Positions 9,966 through 18,875 of a stretch of 64,000 nucleotides of DNA are shown here, one piece after another (positions within the stretch are counted from its first letter, which is position 1; each line of letters begins with the position of its first letter). The translations under genes were made by a program, and so were the position numbers. The stretch is from Enterococcus gilvus ATCC BAA-350 (GTDB lineage: Bacteria; Bacillota; Bacilli; Lactobacillales; Enterococcaceae). The notes below the pieces were generated by a model, which had not been told where the DNA came from, did not search any database, and saw nothing but the letters and a program-made list of their open reading frames with translations. Location of the stretch: assembly GCF_000407545.1 (NCBI RefSeq), contig NZ_ASWH01000001.1, positions 2,061,501 to 2,125,500 on the forward strand. Direction: 5' to 3'.

Positions 9966-10499
9966 CTACTTCCGCGACAATTGCTTGTAACGATCATACC
10001 AAATATCAATATAGCCTTGAGAAAAAGGCCCCTTTTCATTGTTGATCCAGTCCACTAAGATTTTGACATTTTCCTTAAGAATATAATCAATTTCTTTTGA
10101 GTAATGCATTTGCTGACTATGGGCTTCATATTCATCCACGTCCAATAGACGTTTCTCGCCGTCCGGAAAAACTTTGACATCTAAATCATAATCAATGTAC
10201 TTTAGTGCCTCGTCATCTAATACATAAGGTGATGCTAGATTACAATAATAAGAAACTCCCTTCTCTCGAATCATTGCTATTATGTTGAACCAGTATTTCT
10301 GATGGAAATAAACGATCGCTGGTTCACGAGTGACCCATCTTCTGCCATCTGATTCTGTGACCAATGTGTGGTCATTTAAGCCGATCAGTGAACACTCGCT
10401 TGTTTTTAATACCATGGTATCGCGCCACGTTCGATGCAAACTGCCGTCGTGTTTGTAACTTTTGATCGTCACAAACTCTCCTTCTTTTGGAACTCCCAT
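9966..10499 (-). CDS. ntdp: Nucleoside tri-/diphosphatase, DUF402 (Ntdp family)
   Basis: A 177-residue soluble protein with the features of Firmicute Ntdp/YgaC (DUF402): the N-terminal [20 protein letters not shown], the central [16 protein letters not shown], and metal-binding acidic residues in [14 protein letters not shown] and DVDEYE. S. aureus Ntdp hydrolyses nucleoside tri- and diphosphates with Mg2+ or Mn2+; the same activity is inferred. The ATG follows GAAGGG. Divalent ligands and length match the family. Confidence 0.87.
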   Translation of the reverse strand: MGVPKEGEFVTIKSYKHDGSLHRTWRDTMVLKTSECSLIGLNDHTLVTESDGRRWVTREPAIVYFHQKYWFNIIAMIREKGVSYYCNLASPYVLDDEALKYIDYDLDVKVFPDGEKRLLDVDEYEAHSQQMHYSKEIDYILKENVKILVDWINNEKGPFSQGYIDIWYDRYKQLSRK

Positions 10500-10566
10500 A
10501 GCTACCCTTCCCTCAGCGAAACTAATTTCGCATTTGTTTGGGTGTTATCACACCGACATCAGAATT

Positions 10567-10575
10567 ATTATAGCA
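10567..10575 (-). promoter_or_regulatory. Extended -10 promoter of ntdp
   Basis: On the minus strand TGCTATAAT is an extended -10 (TGnTATAAT) about 70 bp before the ntdp ATG. No good -35 is seen, as is common for extended -10 promoters. Confidence 0.62.
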
Positions 10576-10595
10576 ATAAAATGAAAGATTGCCTA

Positions 10596-11747
10596 CTAAT
10601 CTTTGTCGTCAGAGACATTATTTTCAAAAACTTCCAACATTTTTTGCTGTGGTTTTGGAAAAACATAGTTTGGAAATTCTTTCGGATTTACCCACTGTCC
10701 CTCTAACGTCAGCTGAGACGTGTTTCTTCCATAAAAGACTAGAATGTGCCAACGCAAATGGCTGAATACATGTTTCACTTGTCCAACTATTTTTTTCTGC
10801 CATACAACCTCTTGTCCCGAGAAAAAATCGGGACTGTCTTCAGCGACCAGTGAACTTGAAAATAGATCCCAATGGCTCGCATCGTATTGCTCCTGAAGTT
10901 CTTTGAATCTCGCAGCACTGATCTCCTCTAATGGAAATAACCACATACTAGCTAACAAGCCTGTTTTGGGGCGTTGTTGAAGAAAGATCTCTTGTTGGTT
11001 ATTTTCAATGATCCCTGCCACGTAATACACATCTTTAGGTTTTTGCTTCTTTGATTTCACTGGAAAATCTGTCTGTCGATTTTCACTATATGCCTGACAG
11101 TATTGTTGAATCGGGCAAATTTCACATTGTGGACTGGTTGGCGTACAGATACTGGAGCCAAGATCCATCATTGCTTGATTGAAATCTCCAGGATGATCGT
11201 GACTGATGATTTTTCGCATTGCCTCATCAAACGTATTGCGACTGCTGGCTTTGGCGATATCCGCTTCAATACAAAACAAACGACTGACTACCCGCATCAC
11301 ATTCCCATCAATCGCTGGTTCAGGAATCTCAAAAGCGATACTGCTGATAGCCCCAGCGGTATAAGGCCCCACACCCTTCAATGTACGGATGTCTTCCACC
11401 GTTGTCGGAAATTTTCCGTTAAATTCTTCCATGACTTGTTTTGCGGCAGCTTGCAGATTCCGCGCACGGGAATAGTAGCCTAACCCTTCCCATACTTTCA
11501 GAAGCTTATCCTCCGGTGCATTCGCCAGATCTTGGATCGTCGGAAACTGATCCATAAACCGATAAAAGTAATCAATCACTGTATCCACTCGCGTTTGCTG
11601 CAGCATGATTTCCGAAATCCAAATACGGTAAGGATCTTGATTATACCGCCAAGGAAGATTTCGTTTTTCCTGTTGATACCAAGTAAGAAAATCTTCTTGG
11701 AATTGATTGATCTCTGAATCGGACCATTGTTCCCAACGCTTACTCAT
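10596..11747 (-). CDS. mutY: A/G-specific adenine glycosylase MutY
   Basis: A 383-residue base-excision enzyme that removes A opposite 8-oxoG. The helix-hairpin-helix (LKGVGPYTAGAI), catalytic Glu in SEIMLQQT, catalytic Asp in AIDGNVMRV, and the 4Fe-4S loop C-x6-C-x2-C-x5-C are all present, followed by the NUDIX-like C-terminal domain. ATG 11747 is chosen because GGGAAAGAGG lies six bases upstream; earlier in-frame ATGs have poor spacing. The first eight bases overlap the end of recX (ATGAGTAA), implying translational coupling. Confidence 0.95.
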   Translation of the reverse strand: MSKRWEQWSDSEINQFQEDFLTWYQQEKRNLPWRYNQDPYRIWISEIMLQQTRVDTVIDYFYRFMDQFPTIQDLANAPEDKLLKVWEGLGYYSRARNLQAAAKQVMEEFNGKFPTTVEDIRTLKGVGPYTAGAISSIAFEIPEPAIDGNVMRVVSRLFCIEADIAKASSRNTFDEAMRKIISHDHPGDFNQAMMDLGSSICTPTSPQCEICPIQQYCQAYSENRQTDFPVKSKKQKPKDVYYVAGIIENNQQEIFLQQRPKTGLLASMWLFPLEEISAARFKELQEQYDASHWDLFSSSLVAEDSPDFFSGQEVVWQKKIVGQVKHVFSHLRWHILVFYGRNTSQLTLEGQWVNPKEFPNYVFPKPQQKMLEVFENNVSDDKD

Positions 11748-12537
11748 GTTCATCCTCTTTCCCTTGGATAAAGGCATCTATCTGATCTAATTGAAACCCT
11801 TTCTGATAGAGGCTTTGTTTGACCTTTTGCCGACGCTTTGCTGGTTCAAACCGCTGATTCTTTCGCCATAATTTATTTCCTTGCATCGTTAACGCATCTG
11901 TTTCTTGCTCTTGGATGTCCGAAAAATCCAGTTCAGCCAATACCCCTTTGCTAATGTCACTGTTGAAACCTTTAGTCATTAGTAATTGCTGGATTTTCTG
12001 CCGAACTTCCCGCTGACTGCTATGATGGTATTTTCTTAAAGCCTTTTGAGCTGTATGCAGGGCTACCTGAAACTGATCATTGGATTCATAGAGATACAAC
12101 GCTTGTTCAATCTCGGGCTCTTTCACACCTTTTTGCTTCAACTTTTGCTGTAAAATACGCGGCCCTTTATCCCCTAGACGCATCTGTGTGCGAATGTAAC
12201 TTTCACTGTAAACAAGATCATCCACCAAATTCAGTTCCTTCAGTCGCGCGACGATTTTATGCCGGTCCCCGCTTTCAATCTCATTGTCCTTTAAATAAGT
12301 ACGGATTTCCTTTTCCGTGCGCAATTGATAACTCAAATAATTTAACGCCATCTGAAACCCAAGATCTTCTTTGCCTTCTTGTTTGATCTCGTTTAACGTT
12401 TTCTCTTCTAGTTCCTGCCCCTTCAGCAGCCGGTGACGAACGACTGTATCTTCAGATAAGCGTAATTTTTCCCCATTAGAAAACTCTACTTTATAAAATG
12501 GGCCGCGGCCCTGACTGATCTTCACTACCGTCAGCAT
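11740..12537 (-). CDS. recX: Recombination regulator RecX
   Basis: A 265-residue RecX protein, the long Firmicute form, built of repeated three-helix units (for example ALNYLSYQLRTEKEIRTYL and LVDDLVYSESYIRTQMRLGD). RecX modulates RecA filaments. The ATG follows AAGGGGGAG. It starts the two-gene unit recX-mutY and diverges from rlmCD. Both repair functions are probably made from one transcript. Confidence 0.92.
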   Translation of the reverse strand: MLTVVKISQGRGPFYKVEFSNGEKLRLSEDTVVRHRLLKGQELEEKTLNEIKQEGKEDLGFQMALNYLSYQLRTEKEIRTYLKDNEIESGDRHKIVARLKELNLVDDLVYSESYIRTQMRLGDKGPRILQQKLKQKGVKEPEIEQALYLYESNDQFQVALHTAQKALRKYHHSSQREVRQKIQQLLMTKGFNSDISKGVLAELDFSDIQEQETDALTMQGNKLWRKNQRFEPAKRRQKVKQSLYQKGFQLDQIDAFIQGKEDEHE

Positions 12538-12649
12538 ACGAACTCCCCCTTATCTCGCTACGATTCATGTATGTATAGTATTCTCAACGCTCAAACTGCC
12601 TTCACAAAAATTAATTCTATCATAGATAATCAACCTACCGATAAAAATA

Positions 12650-12658
12650 TGCTAAAAT
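12650..12658 (+). promoter_or_regulatory. Extended -10 promoter of rlmCD
   Basis: TGCTAAAAT is an extended -10 box; a weak -35 (TCAACC) lies 17 bp upstream. Because this box overlaps the first in-frame ATG (12657), it supports the later ATG at 12699 as the true start. Confidence 0.6.
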
Positions 12659-12698
12659 GAATTGCGCCGAAAATACTAATTTAAGAAAGAGGCTCATT

Positions 12699-14072
12699 AT
12701 GGCTGTTCAACTTACACCCAAACAAACTTTAACGTTAAAAATTAAGCGCCTTGGCATTAATGGCGAAGGAATTGCTTATTATAAACGCTTGATTATTTTC
12801 GTTACAGGTGCGCTACCTGGCGAAACTGTTGTCGCGCAAATCACGAAGGCCACTCCTCGTTTTGCTGAAGCACGATTAGTAAAAATTACGAAAAAAAGTC
12901 CTGACCGTATAACCCCTCCTTGCCCAGTGTACGAAGAATGCGGCGGCTGCCAGCTGCAACACCTTGTCTATAGTAAACAATTAGACTTTAAAAAAGATTT
13001 ATTGCGGCAATCACTAGAAAAATACAAGCCTGAGGGCTATCAGCACTTTGACTTGAGAGAAACGATCGGTATGGATGATCCTTGGCATTACCGAAACAAG
13101 GCACAATTTCAATTGCGTAAAAACAGAAAAACAAATCAAGTTGAGGCTGGCCTTTATCAAGCAGAGTCGCATCAGCTTGTTCCTATTAAAGAGTGCTTAG
13201 TCCAAGAACCGACGACTCAAAAAGTGATCAACACTGTCACGAACTTATTAACCAAATACGATATGCCGATCTATGATGAACGAACCAACTCAGGCATCCT
13301 CCGTACATTGATGGTACGGATCGGCATTGAAACTGGTGAGGTTCAATTGGTCTTGATCACAAAAACAAAAAAATTACCGCAAGGAAATGCATTGATCCGC
13401 GAGATCACCAGTCGCCTGCCAGAAGTCGTGTCAATCATGCAAAATGTCCAAGACAAGAAAACATCGGTAATCATGGGAGATGAGACAACACATCTTTGGG
13501 GAAAAGAAGTCATCACTGAAAAAATAAATGAGGTGAGCTTTGAGCTTTCTCCTCGTGCCTTCTTCCAGTTGAATCCTCAGCAAACAAAAATTCTGTATCA
13601 AGAAGCCATTGATGCATTGGATTTATCCACACCAAAAACGATCGTAGACGCCTATTGTGGTGTAGGAACGATCGGACTTTCTTTAGCGAAACAAGCAAAA
13701 GAGGTTCGTGGAATGGACATCATTCCGCAAGCCATTGAGGACGCGAAGAAGAACGCTGAAGCAATGGCGCTCACAAATACTCGCTATGAGGTAGGTACGG
13801 CAGAAAGCTTATTACCTAAATGGTTGAAGGAAGGCTTTGCGCCAGATGCGATCATCGTTGATCCACCTCGCACTGGCTTGGATGATCACTTGTTAAAAGC
13901 AATTCAAATGGCCCCTAGCCCACAAATGGTTTATATTTCGTGCAACGTATCGACACTGGCACGAGACCTCGTCAGTCTGGCGAAAATATACCGGGTCGAC
14001 TATTTACAATCGGTGGACATGTTCCCGCAAACAGCTCGCTGTGAAGTGGTCGTAAAACTATCGAAAAAATAA
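12699..14072 (+). CDS. rlmCD: 23S rRNA uracil-C5 methyltransferase (RlmCD/RumA type)
   Basis: A 457-residue TrmA/RumA family enzyme. It has an N-terminal TRAM RNA-binding domain (about 1-65), an Fe-S type cysteine set (CPVYEECGGCQLQH), the SAM-binding motif YCGVGTIGLSLA, DPPRTGLDD, and the catalytic cysteine in ISCNVSTLARDL. In Gram-positives one enzyme (RlmCD) makes m5U747 and m5U1939. The ATG at 12699 follows AAAGAGG. Whether it modifies one or both positions cannot be read from sequence. Confidence 0.9.
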   Translation: MAVQLTPKQTLTLKIKRLGINGEGIAYYKRLIIFVTGALPGETVVAQITKATPRFAEARLVKITKKSPDRITPPCPVYEECGGCQLQHLVYSKQLDFKKDLLRQSLEKYKPEGYQHFDLRETIGMDDPWHYRNKAQFQLRKNRKTNQVEAGLYQAESHQLVPIKECLVQEPTTQKVINTVTNLLTKYDMPIYDERTNSGILRTLMVRIGIETGEVQLVLITKTKKLPQGNALIREITSRLPEVVSIMQNVQDKKTSVIMGDETTHLWGKEVITEKINEVSFELSPRAFFQLNPQQTKILYQEAIDALDLSTPKTIVDAYCGVGTIGLSLAKQAKEVRGMDIIPQAIEDAKKNAEAMALTNTRYEVGTAESLLPKWLKEGFAPDAIIVDPPRTGLDDHLLKAIQMAPSPQMVYISCNVSTLARDLVSLAKIYRVDYLQSVDMFPQTARCEVVVKLSKK

Positions 14073-14074
14073 GA

Positions 14075-14106
14075 AAAAGGCGTGACCGAAAATGGTCACG
14101 CCTTTT
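14075..14106. terminator. Bidirectional terminator, rlmCD / LCP gene
   Basis: A 13-bp stem AAAAGGCGTGACC/GGTCACGCCTTTT with loop GAAAAT lies two bases after the rlmCD stop codon and just past the end of the convergent LCP gene. Confidence 0.92.
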
Positions 14107-14113
14107 GATTGCA

Positions 14114-15373
14114 TTAATATCCTGCTGCCGGCTGTCCGTAAGCATCACTTTGCTGTGCTGCATTCGGGTCCGTCGCTCCGCCATACCCTTGATTTGGATC
14201 TATATAGCCCTGGTCATTTTGATTTTGATCGGTGTTGCCTGGATTATTTTGAATCGATCCGTCATTTTGCTGCGGATAGCCATTTCCAGTATTTGAGGAA
14301 TCTCCGTATACACCGCTCGTATCATAGTTGTTCGGGTTGTCATATCCTGGTGCGAATTGGCTCGTGTCCTCGCTGGCTTTTCCATCAGAATCATCGTAGA
14401 ACAAGCTGTCGGCATTTTGTTCTTTTAGGTTCGGCAATGTTTCCGCAGTTGGTTTGCCCAACTGTTTCTTCAACACATTTTGAATATCCAATAATTCGCG
14501 GGTCCCTAGAATTTGATAATAGATTTCATCGATCATTTGACTCTTACCAACCAGTTGTTTCTGCTTGATGGTGTCAAAAGCCGGCAAGTAATTGGTTCCG
14601 ATATCCATCATGTCATCCCAGCTTAGATCCGTCTTCATGTTCTTTTCAACGGCTTTCAGGATTTTCTTATAATTCCCGACACCGTTGATAGACATCGCCT
14701 TGCGTAAAATCTTCGTAACTACTTCTCGTTGACGACGCTGTCTGCCTACGTCTCCTTCTGGATCTTCGTAGCGCATACGCGCATAGGCTAATCCCGTTTC
14801 ACCATTCAACTTTTGTTTTCCCTTAGGAACATGAATCCCGTCCAAGGTAAAATCAATTTTGTTATTCACTTCAACTCCGCCAACGGCATCGATCAGATCT
14901 TTCAAGCCGCGCATATTAATGGAGACATAATGATCGATCGGAATGTCTAGCAATGTCTCGATCGTATCCATCGACATCTTAACACCACCGAAGGCATATG
15001 CGTGATTTAGCTTATCATCCGTGCCATATCCGACGATATTTGCTAAAATATCCCGGTCCAAACTGACGATTGTTGATTTCTTTTGTTTCGGATTGATGGT
15101 AACCACCATCATACTATCTGAACGGCCTTGATCTGAACGACCAAGGTCACCAGTGTCAACTCCGGCGAGCAAAATGGAGAAAGGCTCTGCGTTATCGATA
15201 TTGGGCTGCTCTCCGTCTTTTCTCTTCAAGCTTGTTCGCTTCACGGTTTGACGGATATTGTCAACCATTTTACTGGCATCATTGGTCACTTGAACAGCGT
15301 AATAAGTGATTCCGCCAATAAACAAGTTCAGCAAAACCAATAACCCTATGAAAATTTTCTTTCCCCGACTCAT
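14114..15373 (-). CDS. LytR-CpsA-Psr (LCP) family cell-wall polymer ligase
   Basis: A 419-residue membrane-anchored protein: TM helix at about 5-27, then the LCP catalytic domain (about 60-300) with the conserved Asp/Arg residues (LLAGVDTGDLGRSDQGRSDS, DKLNHAYAFGG, YARMRYEDPEGDVGRQRR). LCP enzymes move lipid-linked anionic polymers onto peptidoglycan MurNAc outside the membrane. The last 85 residues form an Asn/Gln/Gly/Tyr/Asp-rich low-complexity tail. Candidate substrates include the EPA polymer encoded in this window (inference). The ATG follows AGAGGTG. Confidence 0.92.
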   Translation of the reverse strand: MSRGKKIFIGLLVLLNLFIGGITYYAVQVTNDASKMVDNIRQTVKRTSLKRKDGEQPNIDNAEPFSILLAGVDTGDLGRSDQGRSDSMMVVTINPKQKKSTIVSLDRDILANIVGYGTDDKLNHAYAFGGVKMSMDTIETLLDIPIDHYVSINMRGLKDLIDAVGGVEVNNKIDFTLDGIHVPKGKQKLNGETGLAYARMRYEDPEGDVGRQRRQREVVTKILRKAMSINGVGNYKKILKAVEKNMKTDLSWDDMMDIGTNYLPAFDTIKQKQLVGKSQMIDEIYYQILGTRELLDIQNVLKKQLGKPTAETLPNLKEQNADSLFYDDSDGKASEDTSQFAPGYDNPNNYDTSGVYGDSSNTGNGYPQQNDGSIQNNPGNTDQNQNDQGYIDPNQGYGGATDPNAAQQSDAYGQPAAGY

Positions 15374-15565
15374 AGCACACCTCTATCAACGTTTTTTACG
15401 TTTTTCCATTTTCTCATAGTTTCGCCGTGGGTTCAACCACTCACAAAAATAATTAATTTCATATAATAGAAACTTAAAAAAATAATAATTCCAATTGTCC
15501 CATACTTCCTGATTTATATCACAAAATTATGAATTTTTTCAGAAGGAGAGAAGGAATTTAACAAA

Positions 15566-15609
15566 TCAAAAAAAACGGAAAAAACTGATTAAACCAGTTT
15601 TTCCCGTTT
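15566..15609 (-). terminator. Terminator of sodA
   Basis: Reading leftward, the stem AAACGGGAAAAACTG/CAGTTTTTTCCGTTT (about 14 bp, near-perfect) is followed by a run of eight T. It begins about 15 bp after the sodA stop codon. Confidence 0.85.
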
Positions 15610-15624
15610 CATTGCTTCGCTAGT

Positions 15625-16233
15625 TTATTTAGCAGCTGCTAAATTTTCGTTTGCTTGATCCCAGTTTACAACATCCCAGAAAGCTGCGATGTAGTCAGGA
15701 CGAACATTTTTGTATTTTAAGTAATACGCATGCTCCCAAACATCTAAACCGATAATCGGTGTTTTACCGTCTGTTAATGGGCTATCTTGGTTAGGTGTTG
15801 AAGTGATTTCCAATTTGCCATTTGCCATCACTAGCCAAGCCCAGCCAGAACCAAAACGACCAGTAGCTGCTGTTTTGAATTCTTCTTTCATTTTTTCAAA
15901 GCTGCCGAAAGCGTCGTCGATTGCTTCTTTGATTGCGCCAGTAGGTTCGCCACCTGCATTAGGTGCCATGATTTTCCAGAAGAAACTGTGGTTGGCATGT
16001 CCTCCACCGTTATTACGAACAGCCGTACGAATGTCTTCAGGAAGTTCATTCAAGTTAGATACTAACTCTTCTACTGATTGTTCTGCTAATTCAGGATATT
16101 TCTCAATTGCAGCGTTTAAGTTGGTTACGTAGGTGTTATGGTGCTTGTCATGATGCAAGTGCATCGTTTCAACATCAATATAAGGCTCCAACGCGTCGTA
16201 GCCATAAGGTAAATCTGGTAAAGTATAAGCCAT
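15625..16233 (-). CDS. sodA: Superoxide dismutase (Mn type)
   Basis: A 202-residue Fe/Mn superoxide dismutase that converts superoxide to H2O2 and O2 in the cytoplasm. Metal ligands His27, His82, Asp164 and His168 ([11 protein letters not shown]) are present, with Mn-type neighbours ([16 protein letters not shown]). The ATG is preceded by AAGGAGG. It has its own promoter and terminator. Its sequence resembles enterococcal SodA but differs from E. faecalis as I recall it, so it could serve for species identification. Confidence 0.97.
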   Translation of the reverse strand: MAYTLPDLPYGYDALEPYIDVETMHLHHDKHHNTYVTNLNAAIEKYPELAEQSVEELVSNLNELPEDIRTAVRNNGGGHANHSFFWKIMAPNAGGEPTGAIKEAIDDAFGSFEKMKEEFKTAATGRFGSGWAWLVMANGKLEITSTPNQDSPLTDGKTPIIGLDVWEHAYYLKYKNVRPDYIAAFWDVVNWDQANENLAAAK

Positions 16234-16268
16234 AATTCAAATTCCTCCTTAAATTTTCTTACATAAAA

Positions 16269-16297
16269 ATAGTAACAAACAATGCACGGTTCTTCAA
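16269..16297 (-). promoter_or_regulatory. Promoter of sodA
   Basis: On the minus strand, -35 TTGAAG (16292-16297) and -10 TACTAT (16269-16274) are 17 bp apart, about 35 bp before the sodA ATG. Confidence 0.62.
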
Positions 16298-16306
16298 AAC
16301 ATATGC

Positions 16307-16774
16307 CTAGTGTGACGAAGAATTCGTTTCCTCATCTTCAATAATTTCAACCTTTTTGAAGATGAACACCTTGCTGAAAATGTAATTGGCGATCACGACG
16401 ACCACTTGCGTAATGATTTTAGCGACCAAATTGCCTGTATGCAGCATGTCGATAAACAGATACATGCAAGCCATATCCATTCCAAAAGAAACCACCCGTG
16501 CCAAAAAGAATTTCCCAAATTCCCAGCTCAAGGCTAAAATGCCTTCTGTTTTTGAATGAAAGACCCAGATTTTATTTGTTACAAAAGCAAAAAGAACCGA
16601 ACATATCCAAGAAATCGCATTTGAGATCGGCCAGCTCAGATGAAATGCTTGATAAGCCAATGTGAAGCTGACGATGTTTACAATCGTTGCTAATCCGCCG
16701 AAAAACAAGTAAATGAATACTTCCCAAAGGTTTTTTTGTTCTAAATAATTTCTAAATATCCGATAAATTTTCAT
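16307..16774 (-). CDS. GtrA family membrane protein
   Basis: A 155-residue protein with four hydrophobic helices and GtrA motifs (FGGLATIVNIVSFTLAY, NKIWVFHSK, NYIFSKVFIFKK). GtrA proteins are thought to move undecaprenyl-phosphate-linked sugars across the membrane, or to aid GtrB-type transferases. A GtrB-like gene lies 2 kb away at 18856-19788. The gene has its own promoter and runs toward sodA. The substrate is unknown. Confidence 0.87.
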   Translation of the reverse strand: MKIYRIFRNYLEQKNLWEVFIYLFFGGLATIVNIVSFTLAYQAFHLSWPISNAISWICSVLFAFVTNKIWVFHSKTEGILALSWEFGKFFLARVVSFGMDMACMYLFIDMLHTGNLVAKIITQVVVVIANYIFSKVFIFKKVEIIEDEETNSSSH

Positions 16775-16809
16775 GAGGACTCACTTTCTTATTCTTCTCT
16801 ACCTATTGT

Positions 16810-16838
16810 AAGATAGCGAAGCTGCTATTAATAGTCAA
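16810..16838 (-). promoter_or_regulatory. Promoter of the gtrA-like gene
   Basis: On the minus strand, -35 TTGACT (16833-16838) and -10 TATCTT (16810-16815) are 17 bp apart. A second candidate -10 (TACAAT) lies four bases downstream. Confidence 0.62.
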
Positions 16839-16876
16839 TTCTTTCTTTTTTTCTTTCTACATTTTTAGAGTTCATC

Positions 16877-16905
16877 TTGTTATTTCAAGCTTACTTCGCT
16901 ACAAT
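16877..16905 (+). promoter_or_regulatory. Promoter of the DUF1189 gene
   Basis: TTGTTA (16877-16882) and TACAAT (16900-16905) are 17 bp apart. The -35 covers the first possible in-frame start (16877), which shows that translation begins further down, at 16937. Confidence 0.7.
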
Positions 16906-16936
16906 GGCTCTTGTATATAAAGATTGGAGCGATCAC

Positions 16937-17752
16937 ATGACTTTTCGTCAATTAATCAAAGGATCACTTTTTCGTTTCGAGGATCTAAAAAATGCCAGAA
17001 CTACCCCCTTTTGGAAGTCTATCGTCTACCTCATCGGGTTAAGTCTCCTTCTAGCAATTCCAACTGTCTATCAAGCATTGCAAGTAATGAATCAAATTAA
17101 AACAGACAGTTTGAAAATCGTAGACAAAATTCCAGATTTTAAGGTGGAAGATGGCGAGATCAAAACAACGAAACCAGAAAAAGGATTCATTTATCAAACA
17201 AACTCTATCATTTTGACTTTCGATCCTGAAGGCAAACGCACCCAGCAAGACGTCGAGAAGGACCTCGTTGGAAATTATTTCAGTATCGGAATGCTAAAAG
17301 ATCAGGCTTTAGTCGTCTTACCTGACTATGGCGGTGTCAGCTCCGCTATGTTTGGTGATAATGTATTGAAATTCTCTTATAAACAGGAACCGCTAAAAGG
17401 ACTGACTGGTGATAAATTGCGGACCGGCCTAAAAGATTTGAAGATGCCTGTTTGGACGCCGCTCGTTATGCTCTTAGCCGGTGTATACCCATCCTTTATC
17501 AATTTATTTGTCACCCTGCTCTTCGCAGCTATCGCAGGGATGATCGTCGCTAAATTACGCTTACGACGAATCACCTTTTTTGAATGCTTCAAAACAATGA
17601 TCTTTTGCGCCACGATCCCTACAATATTGGCTACCCTTATATTGCCCTTCCAGCCAAATTTTGATTCAAGTATCTTGATTACTTTTATCAGCTTATTCAT
17701 CTTTTTACGTATTACTCAGTATTTCCCTAAAATCGAGTTGCCTACTAAGTAA
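16937..17752 (+). CDS. DUF1189 family membrane protein
   Basis: A 271-residue protein of the DUF1189 type: one TM helix near residue 30, an extracytoplasmic domain (about 50-175, containing FKVEDGEIKTTKPEKGFIYQ), then four C-terminal helices. Related proteins in Firmicutes are called maltodextrin-utilisation protein YvdJ, but no function is established. ATG 16937 follows TTGGAGCG at proper spacing. It is transcribed alone, between its own promoter and terminator. Confidence 0.82.
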   Translation: MTFRQLIKGSLFRFEDLKNARTTPFWKSIVYLIGLSLLLAIPTVYQALQVMNQIKTDSLKIVDKIPDFKVEDGEIKTTKPEKGFIYQTNSIILTFDPEGKRTQQDVEKDLVGNYFSIGMLKDQALVVLPDYGGVSSAMFGDNVLKFSYKQEPLKGLTGDKLRTGLKDLKMPVWTPLVMLLAGVYPSFINLFVTLLFAAIAGMIVAKLRLRRITFFECFKTMIFCATIPTILATLILPFQPNFDSSILITFISLFIFLRITQYFPKIELPTK

Positions 17753-17781
17753 CTGCTTACGAGTCTGTAAGCAGTTTTTTT
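17752..17781 (+). terminator. Terminator of the DUF1189 gene
   Basis: A perfect 9-bp stem ACTGCTTAC/GTAAGCAGT with loop GAGTCT, followed by seven T, begins in the last base of the stop codon. Confidence 0.9.
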
Positions 17782-17842
17782 CTGCTATTTTTGTTAGAAT
17801 GAAGCGAAGATTCCTAGAAAAAATCGAAAAGAGGAGATTCTT

Positions 17843-18790
17843 ATGACAAAACCAATTATCTTTTTACAACGAACCTTTCGCGATGAATTTATCGACAACA
17901 TTCAAGCGATTGCTCTAGATTACCAAGTCAAAACAGAATTGACAGATGAAGAGGTATCCTCTGTCGAAGTCTCCGTAGGCTGGTCGAAAGAACTGGCTGA
18001 GTCCTTACGTTCTTCTAGTCAATTAAAATGGGTGCAGTCGATCTCAGCAGGTGTCGATTATCTTCCATTAAAGGATTTCTCCAATCAAAATATTTTATTA
18101 TCAAATGGCAGCGGCATCCACGCCCTTTCAATCAGTGAACATATTATTGGTGTCTTGCTCGGCTATTACCGCGGGTTAAACCAATCTGTCAAAAACCAAG
18201 AAAAGAAAATCTGGGGGCAAGAATCGATTCACTATGATCAACTCTCCGGTAAAAATCTGTTGGTCGTGGGCACTGGTCACATTGGACAGCAGCTTTCTAA
18301 ATCCATTCGCAGTCTCGGCGTAAATGTCTACGGCATTAATACTACTGGCCATCCTGCAAACGGATTTGTCGAAACCTATTCGATCAAAAACTTAGCCAAA
18401 ATCGTTCATGAAATGGACATCGTCGTGGGTATCTTGCCAGGCACCCATGAGACCTATCACATTTTTAACAACGATATTTTTGAAAATATGAAAAAAACCG
18501 CTGTTTTTATCAATGTCGGTCGCGGAGACACTGTCCATACCAAAGAATTGACTCAAGCACTCGAGAATAAAGATTTCGCTTTTGCTGCCCTCGATGTTTT
18601 TGAGGAAGAACCCTTACCAACCGATAATCCCTTATGGAAAATGGAAAACGTCTTGATCACGCCTCATATTTCAGGAATGACCGTAGACTTTCAACGCAAA
18701 TTCATGGACATCTTTTTAGCAAATTTAAAAAGTTACGTGGCCTCTAAAGAGCTCTCTGTAAATCAAGTAGAATTGGATCGCGGGTATTGA
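17843..18790 (+). CDS. D-isomer-specific 2-hydroxyacid dehydrogenase
   Basis: A 315-residue NAD(P)-dependent oxidoreductase. It has the Rossmann motif VVGTGHIGQQLSKSIRSLG (about 143-161), the catalytic Arg in VGRGDTVHTKEL, Glu in DVFEEEPLP and His in TPHISGM. This matches the phosphoglycerate dehydrogenase-like branch with an atypical substrate domain; substrates range over lactate, glyoxylate and other 2-keto acids and cannot be chosen here. The ATG follows AGAGGAG. The gene is monocistronic. Confidence 0.88.
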   Translation: MTKPIIFLQRTFRDEFIDNIQAIALDYQVKTELTDEEVSSVEVSVGWSKELAESLRSSSQLKWVQSISAGVDYLPLKDFSNQNILLSNGSGIHALSISEHIIGVLLGYYRGLNQSVKNQEKKIWGQESIHYDQLSGKNLLVVGTGHIGQQLSKSIRSLGVNVYGINTTGHPANGFVETYSIKNLAKIVHEMDIVVGILPGTHETYHIFNNDIFENMKKTAVFINVGRGDTVHTKELTQALENKDFAFAALDVFEEEPLPTDNPLWKMENVLITPHISGMTVDFQRKFMDIFLANLKSYVASKELSVNQVELDRGY

Positions 18791-18830
18791 TAAAAAAACG
18801 TCCCAAACTCAACTTGCGAGTTTGGGACGT
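18791..18830. terminator. Bidirectional terminator hairpin
   Basis: A perfect 13-bp stem ACGTCCCAAACTC/GAGTTTGGGACGT with a 7-base loop lies between convergent genes. Reading leftward it is followed by TTTTTTT, a strong terminator for the GtrB-like gene; rightward by CTTTTG. Confidence 0.9.
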
Positions 18831-18848
18831 CTTTTGTCTACAGTTTGA

Positions 18849-18875
18849 CTGGAGCTTATTGCTCCAGCTTTTTTT
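18849..18875 (+). terminator. Second rightward terminator after the dehydrogenase
   Basis: A 7-bp stem CTGGAGC/GCTCCAG with loop TTATT and seven T residues follows the first hairpin. It lies inside the 3' end of the convergent glycosyltransferase gene; its loop holds that gene's stop codon. Confidence 0.75.

Noticed and set aside
14092..14568. 158-codon plus-strand ORF opposite the LCP tail
   Set aside because: Antisense to the low-complexity tail; an artefact of its repetitive codons (His/Ser/Tyr/Arg-rich).
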